Source: Armatimonadota bacterium (GTDB lineage: Bacteria > Armatimonadota > UBA5829). Taken from it: a stretch of 16,650 nucleotides of DNA. How positions within the stretch are numbered: position 1 is the first letter of the stretch; every line of letters begins with the position of its first letter. The position numbers and the translations under genes are program-made. The notes beneath the pieces are model-generated. The model was not told the DNA's origin. It did no database searches and saw only the letters and a program-made list of their open reading frames with translations. The stretch lies in the NCBI GenBank assembly GCA_023474015.1, contig JAMCYN010000046.1, positions 1 through 16,650 on the forward strand, read 5' to 3'. Shown piece by piece: positions 16,276-16,650 of this stretch.

Positions 16276-16524
16276 ATGAAATACGGCGGATTGGATGTAC
16301 ACAAGTCGTTCATCCAGGTATGTATTCTGGACAGGGAGCTGGAATCCTGCGATGATTTCAGGATCGACAGCAGTCGGGAGTCTCTGAGGGAATTGGAGCA
16401 GTTGCTTTCTGAGACTGAATGTGTTGCTCTGGAAGCTTCAAGCCATTGGGGATGGGTTGTAGACGAGCTTGACGGGATGGGCCTTGACGTTGTGCTTTCG
16501 CATCCCTCGAAGACGAAGGCGATA
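16276..16524 (+). pseudogene. IS110-family transposase, N-terminal part only
   Basis: The first 83 codons match the N-terminal DEDD (RuvC-like) nuclease domain of IS110-family transposases: GLDVHKSFIQVCILD with the first catalytic Asp (residue 7), LEASSHWGW with the catalytic Glu, and HPSKTKAI, after which family members continue with a Lys-Thr-Asp-rich segment. At codon 84 the similarity stops and the sequence changes to the end of another insertion sequence. The frame stays open by chance to the window end (16650), giving CYCRAILSP..., which does not look like the family. The gene therefore appears disrupted. The nuclease domain's remaining Asp residues and the serine domain are missing. 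AGGAGG lies 9 nt before the ATG, inside a hairpin. Confidence 0.8.
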
Positions 16525-16527
16525 TGT

Positions 16528-16576
16528 TATTGCCGAGCGATTCTGTCCCCTCTATTGCTGAGCGAAAATGTCCCCT
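16528..16576 (+). repeat. Two 24-bp direct repeats at the insertion-sequence tip
   Basis: The units TATTGCCGAGCGATTCTGTC (+CCCT) and TATTGCTGAGCGAAAATGTC (+CCCT) are spaced 25 bp apart. They are probably transposase-binding sites of the inserted element. Confidence 0.75.
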
Positions 16577-16650
16577 TGATGTGCTTTCATGCGATCTTTG
16601 TTGCTCCAATCACGCCTCCGGGTTTTGCCCTTCTGGATGATCCTTTGGCA
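16552..16650 (-). CDS. Possible C-terminal end of the inserted element's protein
   Basis: On the minus strand a frame open from the window edge ends with TAG at 16552-16554, between the two tip repeats. Its last 32 residues are strongly basic, then end DRMKAHQGDIFAQQ. An IS gene that stops just inside the element's tip is common. I do not recognise the family, and the stretch is short enough to be chance. Confidence 0.3.
   Translation of the reverse strand, partial: CQRIIQKGKTRRRDWSNKDRMKAHQGDIFAQQ

Larger units (their letters stand above)
16525..16650. mobile_element. End of a second insertion sequence (IS21-like?), partial
   Basis: From 16525 the DNA starts with TG and carries two direct copies of a 24-bp sequence (16528-16551 and 16553-16576; 20 of 24 match), each ending TGTCCCCT. 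Multiple short direct repeats at the tips and terminal TG/CA are traits of the IS21 family. The family name is tentative; IS481 or IS3 relatives are possible. The other end and any target duplication lie outside the window. Confidence 0.55.

Overview
The window looks like a piece of a fairly GC-rich bacterial chromosome from a diderm. It carries an outer-membrane secretin, a type IV pilus assembly-platform operon, a PEP-CTERM (exosortase-sorted) protein and a very large secreted beta-propeller protein. The combination and the protein style (VPEPSS...RRRPR sorting tail, Gly/Met/Pro-rich tails) remind me of Armatimonadota or a similar environmental lineage. That placement is an inference, and no marker gene is present to prove it.

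Layout. Positions 1-184 are non-coding, GC-rich and hairpin-rich, ending in a terminator-like hairpin for the minus-strand operon. Positions 185-6907 (minus strand) hold a six-gene operon in the order pilM, pilN, pilO, a pilP-like gene, a small free-standing secretin N-domain gene and a pilQ-like secretin. A good sigma-70-type promoter lies just upstream of pilM, and a possible internal promoter lies before the N-domain gene. Positions 6908-7078 are intergenic and contain a 35-bp inverted repeat with G-quadruplex potential. Positions 7079-14665 (minus) are one gene for a secreted protein of about 2,528 residues: a PQQ-type beta-propeller with two golvesin-like domains embedded, then a long C-terminal part with scattered sialidase-like strand motifs. 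Positions 14666-14940 form a divergent promoter region with an extended -10 for the giant gene, an imperfect inverted repeat, and a near-consensus sigma-54 promoter facing the other way. Positions 14941-16155 (plus) encode a PEP-CTERM beta-propeller-like protein. From about 16200 to the end there are mobile elements: an IS110-family transposase start whose ribosome-binding site sits inside a hairpin, apparently interrupted at 16525 by the end of a second insertion sequence carrying two 24-bp repeats.

How the genes work together. PilM (cytoplasmic actin-like), PilN and PilO (inner-membrane heterodimer partners), the PilP-like protein (periplasmic connector) and the secretin would form the alignment complex linking the inner-membrane motor to the outer-membrane pore. 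The extra secretin N-domain protein would fit at the periplasmic end of the pore. The motor ATPases, PilC and pilins are not in the window. The giant protein is convincingly exported, but it has its own promoter and is separated from pilM by a hairpin, so its link to the pilus is positional only.

The most unusual signals are: disordered insertions and Gly-Met-Pro tails in nearly every pilus component, including a PilM with a roughly 180-residue insertion carrying repeated Phe-Asp motifs; an N-domain protein whose second domain appears replaced by a Gly-Met repeat encoded by 24-bp tandem repeats; a strong sigma-54 site driving the PEP-CTERM gene; and the nested insertion sequences.
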